From Streptomyces alboflavus (GTDB lineage: Bacteria; Actinomycetota; Actinomycetes; Streptomycetales; Streptomycetaceae), in assembly GCF_000716675.1 (NCBI RefSeq), contig NZ_JNXT01000005.1, positions 62,001 to 126,000 of the forward strand: a stretch of 64,000 nt of DNA. Reading direction: 5' to 3'. This document shows positions 15,758 through 23,783 of the stretch, piece after piece (positions within the stretch are counted from its first letter, which is position 1; every line of letters starts with the position of its first letter). The notes beneath the pieces were generated by a model. It worked only from the letters and a program-made list of their open reading frames with translations. It did no database searches and was not told the origin of the DNA. The position numbers and the translations under genes are program-made.

Positions 15758-17107
15758 TTAGGCGAGCGCAGCCTTTCCGGGGAGTTCGACCTTCGCGCCC
15801 AGTTCCACGAGCTTGTCCATGAAGTTCTCGTAGCCGCGGTTGATCAGGTCGATGCCGTGGACGCGGGACGTGCCCTGGGCCGCGAGGGCGGCGATCAGGT
15901 ACGAGAAGCCGCCGCGCAGGTCCGGGATGACCAGGTCGGCGCCCTGGAGCTTGGTGGGGCCGCTCACGACCGCGGAGTGCAGGAAGTTGCGCTGGCCGAA
16001 GCGGCAGTCGGAGCCGCCCAGGCACTCGCGGTAGAGCTGGATGTGGGCGCCCATCTGGTTCAGCGCGGAGGTGAAGCCGAGGCGGGACTCATAGACCGTC
16101 TCGTGGACGATGGACAGGCCCGTGGCCTGCGTCAGGGCGACGACCAGGGGCTGCTGCCAGTCGGTCTGGAAACCGGGGTGGACGTCCGTCTCCAGGGCGA
16201 TGGACTTCAGCTGGCCGCCCGGGTGCCAGAAGCGGATGCCCTCGTCGTCGATCTCGAAGGCACCGCCCACCTTCCGGTAGGTGTTCAGGAACGTCATCAT
16301 CGAGCGCTGCTGGGCGCCGCGGATGTAGATGTTGCCTTCGGTCGCCAGCGCCGCGGACGCCCACGAGGCGGCCTCCAGGCGGTCCGGCAGGGCGGCGTGG
16401 TTGTAGCCGCCGAGCTTGTCGACACCGGTGATCCGGATCGTCCGGTCGGTGTCCATGGCGATGATCGCGCCCATTTTCTGCAGGACGCAGATCAGGTCCT
16501 CGATCTCCGGCTCCACCGCGGCGTTCGAGAGCTCGGTCACACCCTCGGCGAGCACGGCGGTGAGCAGGACCTGCTCGGTGGCGCCCACCGACGGGTACGG
16601 CAGCTTGATCTTGGTGCCGCGCAGCCGCTGCGGGGCCTCCAGGTACTGGCCGCCCTCGCGCTTCTCGATGGTCGCGCCGAACTGCCGGAGCACCTCGAAG
16701 TGGAAGTCGATCGGCCGGCCGCCGATGTCGCAGCCGCCGAGGCCCGGGATGAAGGCGTGCCCGAGGCGGTGCAGGAGCGGCCCGCAGAACAGGATCGGAA
16801 TGCGGGACGAGCCCGCGTGCGCGTCGATGTCGGAGACGTTCGCGCTTTCCACGTGCGAGGGGTCGAGCAGCAGCTCGCCCGGCTCCTCACCGGGGCGGAC
16901 CGTCACACCGTGCAGTTGCAGCAGGCCGCGTACGACGCGTACGTCGCGGATGTCCGGGACATTGCGCAGTCGGCTCGGTGCGCTTCCGAGCAGGGCGGCG
17001 ACCATGGCCTTGGGCACGAGGTTCTTCGCGCCGCGGACGCGGATCTCACCCTCCAGCGGGGTTCCGCCATGGACAAGCAGTACGTCTTGGGTGCCGGTGA
17101 CGGTCAT
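15758..17107 (-). CDS. murA: UDP-N-acetylglucosamine 1-carboxyvinyltransferase MurA
   Basis: The first committed step of peptidoglycan synthesis: transfer of enolpyruvate from PEP to UDP-GlcNAc in the cytoplasm. The 449-residue length fits. The N-terminal loop RVRGAKNLVPKAMVAALL carries the conserved Lys-Asn. The catalytic cysteine is present (Cys126 in PGLGGCDIGGRPIDFH), so fosfomycin sensitivity would be expected, unlike enzymes with Asp there. The PGGFSYLIAALAAQGTS-like C-terminal motif is present as LRGGFSYLIAALAAQGTSRV. The ATG is at 17107. It is divergent from the YqgE gene with about 250 bp between, and a hairpin closes it. Confidence 0.95.
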   Translation of the reverse strand: MTVTGTQDVLLVHGGTPLEGEIRVRGAKNLVPKAMVAALLGSAPSRLRNVPDIRDVRVVRGLLQLHGVTVRPGEEPGELLLDPSHVESANVSDIDAHAGSSRIPILFCGPLLHRLGHAFIPGLGGCDIGGRPIDFHFEVLRQFGATIEKREGGQYLEAPQRLRGTKIKLPYPSVGATEQVLLTAVLAEGVTELSNAAVEPEIEDLICVLQKMGAIIAMDTDRTIRITGVDKLGGYNHAALPDRLEAASWASAALATEGNIYIRGAQQRSMMTFLNTYRKVGGAFEIDDEGIRFWHPGGQLKSIALETDVHPGFQTDWQQPLVVALTQATGLSIVHETVYESRLGFTSALNQMGAHIQLYRECLGGSDCRFGQRNFLHSAVVSGPTKLQGADLVIPDLRGGFSYLIAALAAQGTSRVHGIDLINRGYENFMDKLVELGAKVELPGKAALA

Positions 17108-17361
17108 GAATCTCGCGTTCCGATGAGGTGGACGGGGGGATCAAAGGGCCAAGCGTAATGGCCGCGTACCCCCCTTAAGTAAGCCCGAGGGGGCCGCAGA
17201 CACGTCATGACTCCGCAACAACACGAACCGTGCGGAACCGGACGCTCACGGTCACGGGGGCGATCGGCCGTCCCACCGGGCCCGGCAGCCGCTGAGCTGC
17301 GTTCCCGTCCGTCGGCCGATTGGCTCCCCGCGGGGGCCCGGGATGCGGGATCATGTCTGGC

Positions 17362-17922
17362 ATGACCGAGGTGTCCTCGCTCACAGGGCGGCTGCTCGTG
17401 GCCACGCCGGCCCTGTCGGACCCCAATTTCGACCGCGCGGTGGTGCTGCTCCTCGACCACGACGAGGAGGGCTCCCTCGGCGTCGTCCTCAACCGCCCGA
17501 CGCCCGTGGACGTGGCGGACATCCTCGACGGCTGGGGCGACCTCGCGGGCACCCCCGGCGTCGTCTTCCAGGGCGGCCCGGTCTCCCTCGACTCGGCCCT
17601 CGGCGTCGCCGTCATCCCCGGCGAGGACGGGCCTCTCGGCTGGCGCCGCGTGCACGGGGCGATCGGCCTCGTCGACCTGGAGGCGCCGCCGGAACTCCTC
17701 GCCTCCGCCCTCGGCAGCCTGCGCATCTTCGCCGGTTACGCCGGGTGGGGGCCCGGTCAGCTCGAGGACGAGCTCGTCGAGGGCGCCTGGTACGTCGTCG
17801 AGTCCGAGCCGGGTGACGTGTCGTCGCCTGATCCGGAGCGGCTCTGGCGTGCGGTGCTGCGGCGTCAGCGCAGTGAGCTGGCCATGGTGGCGACGTATCC
17901 GGACGACCCGTCGCTGAACTGA
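17362..17922 (+). CDS. YqgE/AlgH family protein (DUF179)
   Basis: The 186-residue protein matches the YqgE/AlgH family over its whole length: LTGRLLVATPALSDPNFDRA, VVLLLDHDEEGSLGVVLNRP, then VVFQGGPVSLDSALGV and the late FAGYAGWGPGQLEDEL. The family is widespread and cytosolic, and its molecular role is not settled. I start at the ATG at 17362, where family sequence begins; an ATG at 17353 in the same frame is equally possible, as neither has a clear ribosome site. A long composite inverted repeat starts at its stop codon. Confidence 0.9.
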   Translation: MTEVSSLTGRLLVATPALSDPNFDRAVVLLLDHDEEGSLGVVLNRPTPVDVADILDGWGDLAGTPGVVFQGGPVSLDSALGVAVIPGEDGPLGWRRVHGAIGLVDLEAPPELLASALGSLRIFAGYAGWGPGQLEDELVEGAWYVVESEPGDVSSPDPERLWRAVLRRQRSELAMVATYPDDPSLN

Positions 17923-18181
17923 GCCCGGCTGGGAGCTCCCCAACCCCGCCCCTTCCCGAAACTGGGGCTGCCGCCCCAGACCCCGCTGATCGGCGCTCCG
18001 CGCCTCGTCCTCAAACGCCGGACGGGCTAGAAATTTCCCCGGGGCGGGCTGGAACCGTGCCGCACCGGCGAGATATCCAGCCCCTCCGGCGACATATGTA
18101 GCCCCTCCGGCGTTTGAGGAGCGGGGGTCTGGGGGCGGAGCCCCCAGTTACGGGAAGGGGTGGGATTGGGGAGCCCCCGGC
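17923..18181. repeat. Composite inverted repeat element, copy A
   Basis: The element starts at the YqgE stop (GCCCGGCTGGGAGCTCCCC), continues with CCCCTTCCCGAAACTGGGG, CTGATCGGCGCTCCGCGCCT and CGTCCTCAAACGCCGGACGG, and then returns in inverted order (CCCCTCCGGCGTTTGAGGAG, GGCGGAGCCCCCAGTTACGG, GGAAGGGGTGGGATTGGGG). The left half is nearly identical to the copy at 63096. Its right end supplies the last codons and stop of the LysR gene. It can fold into a very long hairpin and probably ends both convergent transcripts. Confidence 0.85.
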
Positions 18182-19056
18182 AAGGCCCCCACCCCCACCC
18201 CCACATACCGCTCAGCCAACGGATGCGGATCCCGCCCCGGCACGGCCAGGTGGACGGCGACCGGCGGGGCGTTCTTGAGGCGTACGTAGCGCAGGCCCGG
18301 ATGCGAATGCCGCCGGGCGACCGGCTCGGGGGCGACCCCGACCCCGTGCCCCGCCACGACCGCCTCCAACCACTCGTCGAAGTTGTCCGCGGTACAGGCG
18401 AGCCGGGGCCGCCGCCCGGCGGGCCACAGATCGGGCCGGGTGGTCCCGGTGACGGTGTTCACGACCAGCGGCACAGCCGCCAGCTCGGCCCAGTCGACGA
18501 CCCGCCGGTGGGCGAGGTCGGCCGAGCCACGGGCCACGACGGCGACGCGCGGCTCGTGCAGGAGCACCCGGCTGCGGACGGCCGCGCCGGGCGGGATGTC
18601 ACCGCGTACGACCGCGACGTCGCAGGCCCCCGACGCGAGCCCCGCCAGCGGCTCGTCCCGCCGCACCAGCCGCACGGCCGCGCCGGTCGCGGCCTTGAAC
18701 GCGGTGGTGAGCTGGACGCAGGCCTCCGGGAGGAGGGAGGTGAAGCCGAGCCGCAGGACCGGGGGCTCGCCGCGGGCGGCGCCGAGGGTCGCGTCGAGGC
18801 GGGAGAGGAGCGGCCCCAGTTCGTCGCGCAGGCGGCGCCCCGCGTCGGTGAGGTCGACGCTGCGGGTCGTCCGGTCCAGGAGTCGCGCGCCGAGGGCCTC
18901 CTCCAGGGCGCGCACCGTGCGCGTCAGTGCGGGCTGGCCGATCCGCAGGACGGCGGCGGCGTGCGTGAAGCTCAGCTCGTCGGCGACGGCGACGAAGGCG
19001 CGCAAGTGGCGCAGCTCGACCCCGTCGGGGGCGGTCCCGGAGTCCGTTGCATTCAT
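18148..19056 (-). CDS. LysR-type transcriptional regulator
   Basis: A 302-residue LTTR with the N-terminal winged HTH at residues about 14-73 (VELRHLRAFVAVADELSFTH, then AAAVLRIGQPALTRTVRALE) and a periplasmic-binding-like effector domain (about 100-290: LRLGFTSLLPEACVQL, DVAVVRGDIP, VAGHGVGVAPE). The start is the ATG at 19056; GGAGG sits too close for normal use, so an ATG at 19089 remains possible. It is divergent from an MFS exporter with a dyad between them, the usual layout for an LTTR and its target. The C-terminus ...APQSHPFP-stop is encoded by the repeat element. Confidence 0.88.
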   Translation of the reverse strand: MNATDSGTAPDGVELRHLRAFVAVADELSFTHAAAVLRIGQPALTRTVRALEEALGARLLDRTTRSVDLTDAGRRLRDELGPLLSRLDATLGAARGEPPVLRLGFTSLLPEACVQLTTAFKAATGAAVRLVRRDEPLAGLASGACDVAVVRGDIPPGAAVRSRVLLHEPRVAVVARGSADLAHRRVVDWAELAAVPLVVNTVTGTTRPDLWPAGRRPRLACTADNFDEWLEAVVAGHGVGVAPEPVARRHSHPGLRYVRLKNAPPVAVHLAVPGRDPHPLAERYVGVGVGALPGAPQSHPFP

Positions 19057-19080
19057 GCCTCCGGAGCATAAACGCACCTC

Positions 19081-19117
19081 CGTAGGCATTTCCCCGGCGA
19101 ACCGGAGACTGCCTACG
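19081..19117. promoter_or_regulatory. Probable LysR operator between divergent genes
   Basis: CGTAGGCA (19081-19088) and TGCCTACG (19110-19117) are perfect 8-bp inverted arms separated by 21 bp, with an inner CCGG-CGAA-CCGG dyad. The site lies between the LysR gene start and the MFS gene start. Confidence 0.6.
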
Positions 19118-19182
19118 TTTCTGGCGTTGCTTCTCGGCGGCACGCACCCGTGCCGCGGCACGGACGAAGGGAGTGGGGTGCG

Positions 19183-20400
19183 GTGCGCCGGATCTGGCTG
19201 CTGATGCTGGGGGCCTTCACCTTGGGGCTCGACGCCTATGTGATGGCGGGGCTGCTGCCCGTGGTCGCGGACGACCTGGGGACGACCGTGTCCCTCGCCG
19301 GACAGATGGTCACGGTCTTCACACTCGCGTACGCGGTGAGCGCGCCGCTCGTCACGGGCCTCCTGGCGGGCGTGCGCCCGCGCGTGCTGATCGTCGCCGC
19401 GCTCGCCGTCTTCACCCTCGGCAACGCCGCGACCGCCCTCGCGCCGGGCCTCGGCGTGCTGCTCGTCTCGCGCGTCGTGGCCGGGGCGGGCGCCGGGGTC
19501 TACTCGGCCCTCTCCACGGCCGCCGCCGCGTCCCTCGCCGGTCCCGAGCGGCGCGGCCGTGCCCTCGCCCTGATCATGGGCGGCATGAGCTCGGGCACGG
19601 TCCTCGGCGTGCCGCTCGGGGTGCTGCTCGCCGACCACACCTCGTGGCGCTCGACCATGTGGCTGGTCACCGGGCTCGGCGCGGTGGCGCTGGTGGGGCT
19701 CGCCGTCGGCCTTCCTCAGGTGCCGTCCGCGCCGCCGGTGCCGGTGCGGGCGCGGCTCGGGGCGCTCGCCGACCGGGCCGTCCTGCCGGTCGTCGGCGTC
19801 TCCTTCCTGGGCGCGGTGTCGAGCCTCGGCCTCTACACGTACCTCGCGCCCGTCCTGGACGCCGCAGGCGGTGTCGGCGAGGGCGACGTGGCGCCGTACC
19901 TCTGGGCGTGGGGGATCGGCGGGGTGCTCGGCAGTGTGCTCGCGGGGCCGCTCGTGGACCGGTGGGGGAGGCAGTACGCGCTGGTCGCGGGCCTGATGGC
20001 GGCCCTGGTGGTGGCCGAGCTCGCGCTGCCGGTGCTCGGGGCGGCGGCCTTCCCGGCCCTGGTGCTCTGGGGCGCGGTCGGCTGGGCCCTGCAAGTGCCC
20101 CAGCAGCACCGTCTTTTGGCGCTGTCCGCCGAGCGCGGCACGGTGGCGCTCGCCCTGAACAACTCCGCGCTCTACCTCGGCAGCGCCGTCGGCTCCGGCG
20201 CCGCGGGGCTCGCCCTGTCGGCCGGCCTGGGCGCGGACGCGCTGCCGTGGGTGGCGGCCGGGGTGGCCGCCCTTGGGCTCGTGCTGCACCTTCTGGCGGC
20301 GCGTGCGCGGCGCACGGGGCCGCAGCCGCAGGGCTCGGACGGCAGCCGCTGCCAGGACGCGCCCGGCGTGAGTACCCTTGGCACCTATGAGCACTCTTGA
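19183..20400 (+). CDS. MFS drug-efflux-type transporter (DHA1/AraJ-like)
   Basis: A 405-residue polytopic protein with about 12 membrane segments. It has the DHA1 features LGAFTLGLDAYVMAGLLPVV in helix 1, the motif GPERRGRALALIMGG between helices 4 and 5, and LGVPLGVLLADHTSWRSTMW, typical of AraJ/YdhP-like exporters. The substrate is unknown. The GTG at 19183 is preceded by GAAGGGAG; an upstream in-frame GTG at 19150 is less well placed. Expression is probably controlled by the divergent LysR protein. Its last 14 bp overlap the start of the DUF3039 gene. Confidence 0.88.
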   Translation: MRRIWLLMLGAFTLGLDAYVMAGLLPVVADDLGTTVSLAGQMVTVFTLAYAVSAPLVTGLLAGVRPRVLIVAALAVFTLGNAATALAPGLGVLLVSRVVAGAGAGVYSALSTAAAASLAGPERRGRALALIMGGMSSGTVLGVPLGVLLADHTSWRSTMWLVTGLGAVALVGLAVGLPQVPSAPPVPVRARLGALADRAVLPVVGVSFLGAVSSLGLYTYLAPVLDAAGGVGEGDVAPYLWAWGIGGVLGSVLAGPLVDRWGRQYALVAGLMAALVVAELALPVLGAAAFPALVLWGAVGWALQVPQQHRLLALSAERGTVALALNNSALYLGSAVGSGAAGLALSAGLGADALPWVAAGVAALGLVLHLLAARARRTGPQPQGSDGSRCQDAPGVSTLGTYEHS

Positions 20401-20683
20401 GCCCGAGCCCGAGCGCGGGGCAGGTACGGGGACCCTCGTAGAGCCGACGCCACAGGTGTCGCACGGTGACGGCGACCACGAGCGCTACGCGCACTACGTC
20501 CAGAAGGACAAGATCATGGCGAGCGCGCTCGACGGTACGCCCGTCGTGGCGCTGTGCGGCAAGGTGTGGGTCCCCGGCCGCGACCCGAAGAAGTATCCCG
20601 TCTGTCCCATGTGCAAGGAGATCTACGAGTCCATGGGGGCGGGCGGAGACAAGGACAAGGGCGGCAAGGACGGCAAGAAGTAG
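20387..20683 (+). CDS. DUF3039 family small protein
   Basis: The 98-residue protein is a standard-length DUF3039 member: HGDGDHERYAHYVQKDKIMA, ALDGTPVVALCGKVWVPGRD, then KYPVCPMCKEIYESM. The CG...CPMC cysteines form a probable small zinc ribbon. The C-terminus is a Lys/Gly/Asp-rich tail. The family is nearly universal in actinobacteria and of unknown function. The ATG at 20387 lies inside the end of the MFS gene; a TACCCT-type minus-10 just upstream (20372-20377) suggests a nearly leaderless transcript of its own. Confidence 0.88.
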   Translation: MSTLEPEPERGAGTGTLVEPTPQVSHGDGDHERYAHYVQKDKIMASALDGTPVVALCGKVWVPGRDPKKYPVCPMCKEIYESMGAGGDKDKGGKDGKK

Positions 20684-20734
20684 CTGGCGGGGGCGCCCTT
20701 GGTGGCGTTCGTCTGGGGCTTCGCCCCTTTCCCC

Positions 20735-20886
20735 CTCATTGGCGCTTCGCGCCTCGTCCTCAAGCGCCGGACGGGCTGATACGTCGGCGCGCGCCTCGTC
20801 CTCTAGCGCCGGACGGGCTGGCACGTCAGCTCGCGCGCCTCGTCCTCAAGCGCCGGAGGGGCTAGATATAGCCCCTCCGGCGTTTG
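20735..20886 (+). repeat. Dispersed repeat, copy B (three tandem units) ending in a terminator
   Basis: Three tandem copies of the GCGCCTCGTCCTCAAGCGCC-GGACGGGCTG unit are followed by a perfect 14-bp hairpin, CGCCGGAGGGGCTA (20851-20864) with TAGCCCCTCCGGCG (20869-20882), loop GATA, then TTTG. The array follows the DUF3039 gene and very likely ends its transcript. Confidence 0.8.
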
Positions 20887-20956
20887 TCGTCTGTGTCGTG
20901 TTGCATGTGCCGCAACGGGCCTTTTGTCGTCTGCAATCGCATGGCAGCCTCACCGC

Positions 20957-22582
20957 ATGACCTTTGAGCAACTGATCCCGGCGCCCGCACGCGTCGAGGG
21001 CCCCAGTGGCGGCAGCTTCAGGTTCGACGCGTCGACCACGCTCTGGGCGGCACCCGGTGCGGAGTCCGTCGAACGCTGGCTGCGGACCTCACTCGGCGGT
21101 GCGTTCCGGCTCCCGTTCGCGCCCGGCACGGAGGGCGCGCCGGGCGGTGTCTCGCTGCGCCTGGACGACAGCCTCGAACCGGAGGCGTACCGACTGACCA
21201 TCACCGGCGACGGCGTCGAGATCCGCGGCGGCACGGCCGCCGGGGTCTTCTGGGGCGCGCAGACGCTGCGTCAACTCCTCGGCCCCGAGGCCTTCCGCAG
21301 GGCTCCCGTCAACCCCGAAGCGGAGCGCACCGTTCCCGCGGGCGTCATCGAGGACGCCCCGCGGTTCGGCTGGCGCGGCATGATGCTGGACGTGGCCCGG
21401 CACTTCATGCCGAAGGAAGGCGTGCTGCGGTATCTGGACCTGCTCGCCGCGCACAAGCTGAACGTCTTCCACTTCCATCTGACGGACGACCAGGGCTGGC
21501 GCGTCGAGATCAAGCGGTATCCGAAGCTCACCGAGGTCGCGTCCTGGCGGTCGCGCACCAAGTGGGGGCACCGGGCGTCGGAGTTGTGGGACGAGAAGCC
21601 GCACGGCGGGTTCTACACGCAGGACGACATCCGCGAGATCGTCGCGTACGCCGACTCCTTGCACATCACCGTCGTGCCGGAGATCGACGTACCGGGTCAC
21701 TCGCAGGCGGCCATCGCCGCCTACCCGGAGCTGGGCAACACCGACGTCATCGACACGGCCGCCCTCGGGGTGTGGGACTCGTGGGGCGTCACGCCCAACG
21801 TGCTCGCGCCCTCCGACACCACCCTGCGGTTCTACGAGGGCGTGTTCGAGGAAGTGCTCGACATGTTCCCGTCGACCTTCATCCACGTCGGCGGCGACGA
21901 GTGCCCCAAGGAGCAGTGGAAGGACTCGGCGGCCGTCCAGGAGCGCATCGAGCAGCTCGGGCTCAGCAACGAGGACGAGTTGCAGAGCTGGTTCATCCGG
22001 CACTTCGACAAGTGGCTGTCCGTGCGCGGGCGTCGGCTCATCGGCTGGGACGAGATCCTGGAGGGCGGGCTCGCGGAGGGCGCGGCGGTGTCGTCCTGGC
22101 GCGGCTACGGCGGCGGCATCGCGGCGGCCCAGGCGGGCCACGACGTGGTGATGTGCCCCGAGCAGCACGTCTATCTGGACCACCGGCAGCACGGCGGCCC
22201 CGACGAGCCGGTGCCGATCGGGTTCGTGCGCACCCTGGAGGACGTCTACCGCTTCGAGCCGGTGCCGGGCGACCTGACCGCGGACGAGGCCAAGCACGTG
22301 CTCGGGACGCAGGCCAACGTGTGGACCGAGGTGATGGAGTACCACGGCCGCGTGGACTATCAGGTCTTCCCGAGGCTCGCGGCGCTCGCGGAGGTCGCCT
22401 GGCGCACGCTCCCCGCGCCCGCCGAGCGTGACTTCGCCGATTTCGAACGGCGAATGACCGCCCACTACGGCCGACTTGACGCCCTCGGTGTCGACTACCG
22501 CCCGCCGGGCGGCCCGTTGCCGTGGCAGAAGCGTCCCGGGGTGCTCGGACGCCCGATCGAGGGGGCGCCCCCAAACGTGTGA
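20957..22582 (+). CDS. Beta-N-acetylhexosaminidase, GH20
   Basis: Releases terminal GlcNAc from chitin or peptidoglycan fragments. The N-terminal GH20b-type domain covers about 1-130 and the catalytic barrel about 140-510 (GMMLDVARHFMPKEGVLRYL, FHFHLTDDQGWRVEIKRYP). The catalytic Asp-Glu pair is in IHVGGDECPKEQW near residues 314-315, and WTEVMEY and the tryptophan pocket are present. There is no signal peptide from this start, so the enzyme is probably cytosolic or uses a non-standard route. The ATG at 20957 is preferred; a TTG at 20924 is in frame. I found no DasR-type palindrome upstream. Confidence 0.93.
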   Translation: MTFEQLIPAPARVEGPSGGSFRFDASTTLWAAPGAESVERWLRTSLGGAFRLPFAPGTEGAPGGVSLRLDDSLEPEAYRLTITGDGVEIRGGTAAGVFWGAQTLRQLLGPEAFRRAPVNPEAERTVPAGVIEDAPRFGWRGMMLDVARHFMPKEGVLRYLDLLAAHKLNVFHFHLTDDQGWRVEIKRYPKLTEVASWRSRTKWGHRASELWDEKPHGGFYTQDDIREIVAYADSLHITVVPEIDVPGHSQAAIAAYPELGNTDVIDTAALGVWDSWGVTPNVLAPSDTTLRFYEGVFEEVLDMFPSTFIHVGGDECPKEQWKDSAAVQERIEQLGLSNEDELQSWFIRHFDKWLSVRGRRLIGWDEILEGGLAEGAAVSSWRGYGGGIAAAQAGHDVVMCPEQHVYLDHRQHGGPDEPVPIGFVRTLEDVYRFEPVPGDLTADEAKHVLGTQANVWTEVMEYHGRVDYQVFPRLAALAEVAWRTLPAPAERDFADFERRMTAHYGRLDALGVDYRPPGGPLPWQKRPGVLGRPIEGAPPNV

Positions 22583-22880
22583 GGTGACGCCCCGAGCGCG
22601 TGCTCCCGGTGGTCCGCGGTGCGACCGTGGGCCACCAGGAGGAAGCCGTACAAGGATCACCGAAGGGTGGCAATTCCCGCTGACCGGTGAGGGAGTGCGA
22701 AAACGGCATATCCCCCAGGTCTGCGGACGAACGTCTCCTAGCGGACCCCCGCGCCGGGGCCCGGTGAAGATGTGCCAGAGTTGCCACGTCCGGGTTGTGA
22801 GCACGTACCGTACGGCGGAACAGGCGTAACGGTGAGAACGGCGCGCAAGCTGCCGGGCCATCGGGAAGGGGCAGCCGGTT
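22583..22880 (+). other. Intergenic region before the molybdenum hydroxylase operon
   Basis: No gene is supported. GGTGGTCC (from about 22608) pairs with GGGCCACC (about 22630-22637) across a 13-nt loop, a plausible terminator for the hexosaminidase gene. The promoter of the next operon must lie in the remaining 200 bp; I see no convincing consensus. Confidence 0.4.
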
Positions 22881-23783
22881 TTGACCACGCACGCACCGCG
22901 GGCGGCGCAGGGGGCGCAGTCTGTGACGCTGCCTGTCACGCTCGACGAGGCCGTCGCGGCGCTCGCCGCCGTGCCCGCCGCCGTGCCCGTCGCGGGCGGC
23001 ACGGACCTGATGTCGTCGGTCAACGCAGGCCAGCTCCGCCCCGCGGCCCTCGTCGGCCTCGGCCGCATCAGCGAGATCCGCGGCTGGCAGTACCAGGACG
23101 GGCACGCGCTCCTCGGCGCCGGACTGACGCACGCCCGCATGGGCCGCCCCGACTTCGCGGCGCTCATCCCGGCGCTCGCCGCCGCCGCGCGCGCCGCCGG
23201 ACCGCCGCAGATCCGCAACGCGGGCACCCTCGGCGGCAACATCGCCTCGGCCGCGCCCGCCGGTGACTCGCTGCCCGTACTCGCCGCGCTGGAAGCCGTG
23301 TTGATCATCGCGGGCCCGGGCGGCACCCGCCGTGAGATCCCGGTGTCGCACCTGCTCGCGGGCATGGAGATGCTGGCGCCCGGCGAATTGATCGGATTTG
23401 TCCGGGTGCCGCTGCTGCACGCCCCGCAGGTCTTCCTGAAGGCGACCGGGCGCACCGGACCCGGCCGCGCGACCGCGTCGGTCGCCCTGGTGCTCGACCC
23501 GGCGCGCAGGGGCGTGCGATGCGCCGTCGGCGCCATCGCGCCCATGCCGCTCAGGCCCCTGGAGGCCGAGCAGTGGGTGGCCGGACTCATCGACTGGGAC
23601 GGCGAGCGCGGTCTGGTGCCGGAGGCCCTGACGGCCTTCGGCGAGTACGTCGCCGCGGCGTGCATCCCCGACCACCCGCCCGCCGAGGACGGCACCGCGC
23701 AGCCGCTGCCGCCCGCCGTACTGCACTTGCGGCGCACGGTCGCCGCGCTGGCCCGACGAGCACTGGGGAGGGCGCTGTCGTGA
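22881..23783 (+). CDS. FAD-binding (CoxM-like) subunit of a molybdenum hydroxylase
   Basis: The 300-residue medium subunit of the xanthine dehydrogenase/CO dehydrogenase family passes electrons between the Fe-S clusters and the acceptor. FAD-contact motifs are present: VPVAGGTDLMSSVNAGQLRP (about 35-54) and QIRNAGTLGGNIASAAPAGD then SLPVLAAL (about 110-137), followed by the CO_deh_flav C-terminal domain. The TTG start at 22881 is supported by GGGAAGGGG 11 bp upstream. The stop overlaps the GTG start of the Fe-S gene by 4 bp, indicating one translationally coupled operon. Confidence 0.9.
   Translation: MTTHAPRAAQGAQSVTLPVTLDEAVAALAAVPAAVPVAGGTDLMSSVNAGQLRPAALVGLGRISEIRGWQYQDGHALLGAGLTHARMGRPDFAALIPALAAAARAAGPPQIRNAGTLGGNIASAAPAGDSLPVLAALEAVLIIAGPGGTRREIPVSHLLAGMEMLAPGELIGFVRVPLLHAPQVFLKATGRTGPGRATASVALVLDPARRGVRCAVGAIAPMPLRPLEAEQWVAGLIDWDGERGLVPEALTAFGEYVAAACIPDHPPAEDGTAQPLPPAVLHLRRTVAALARRALGRALS

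Noticed and set aside
20684..20957. DasR operator upstream of the hexosaminidase
   Set aside because: I looked for the TGGTCTAGACCA-type palindrome and found none; GCTAGATATAGC is part of the repeat-derived terminator.
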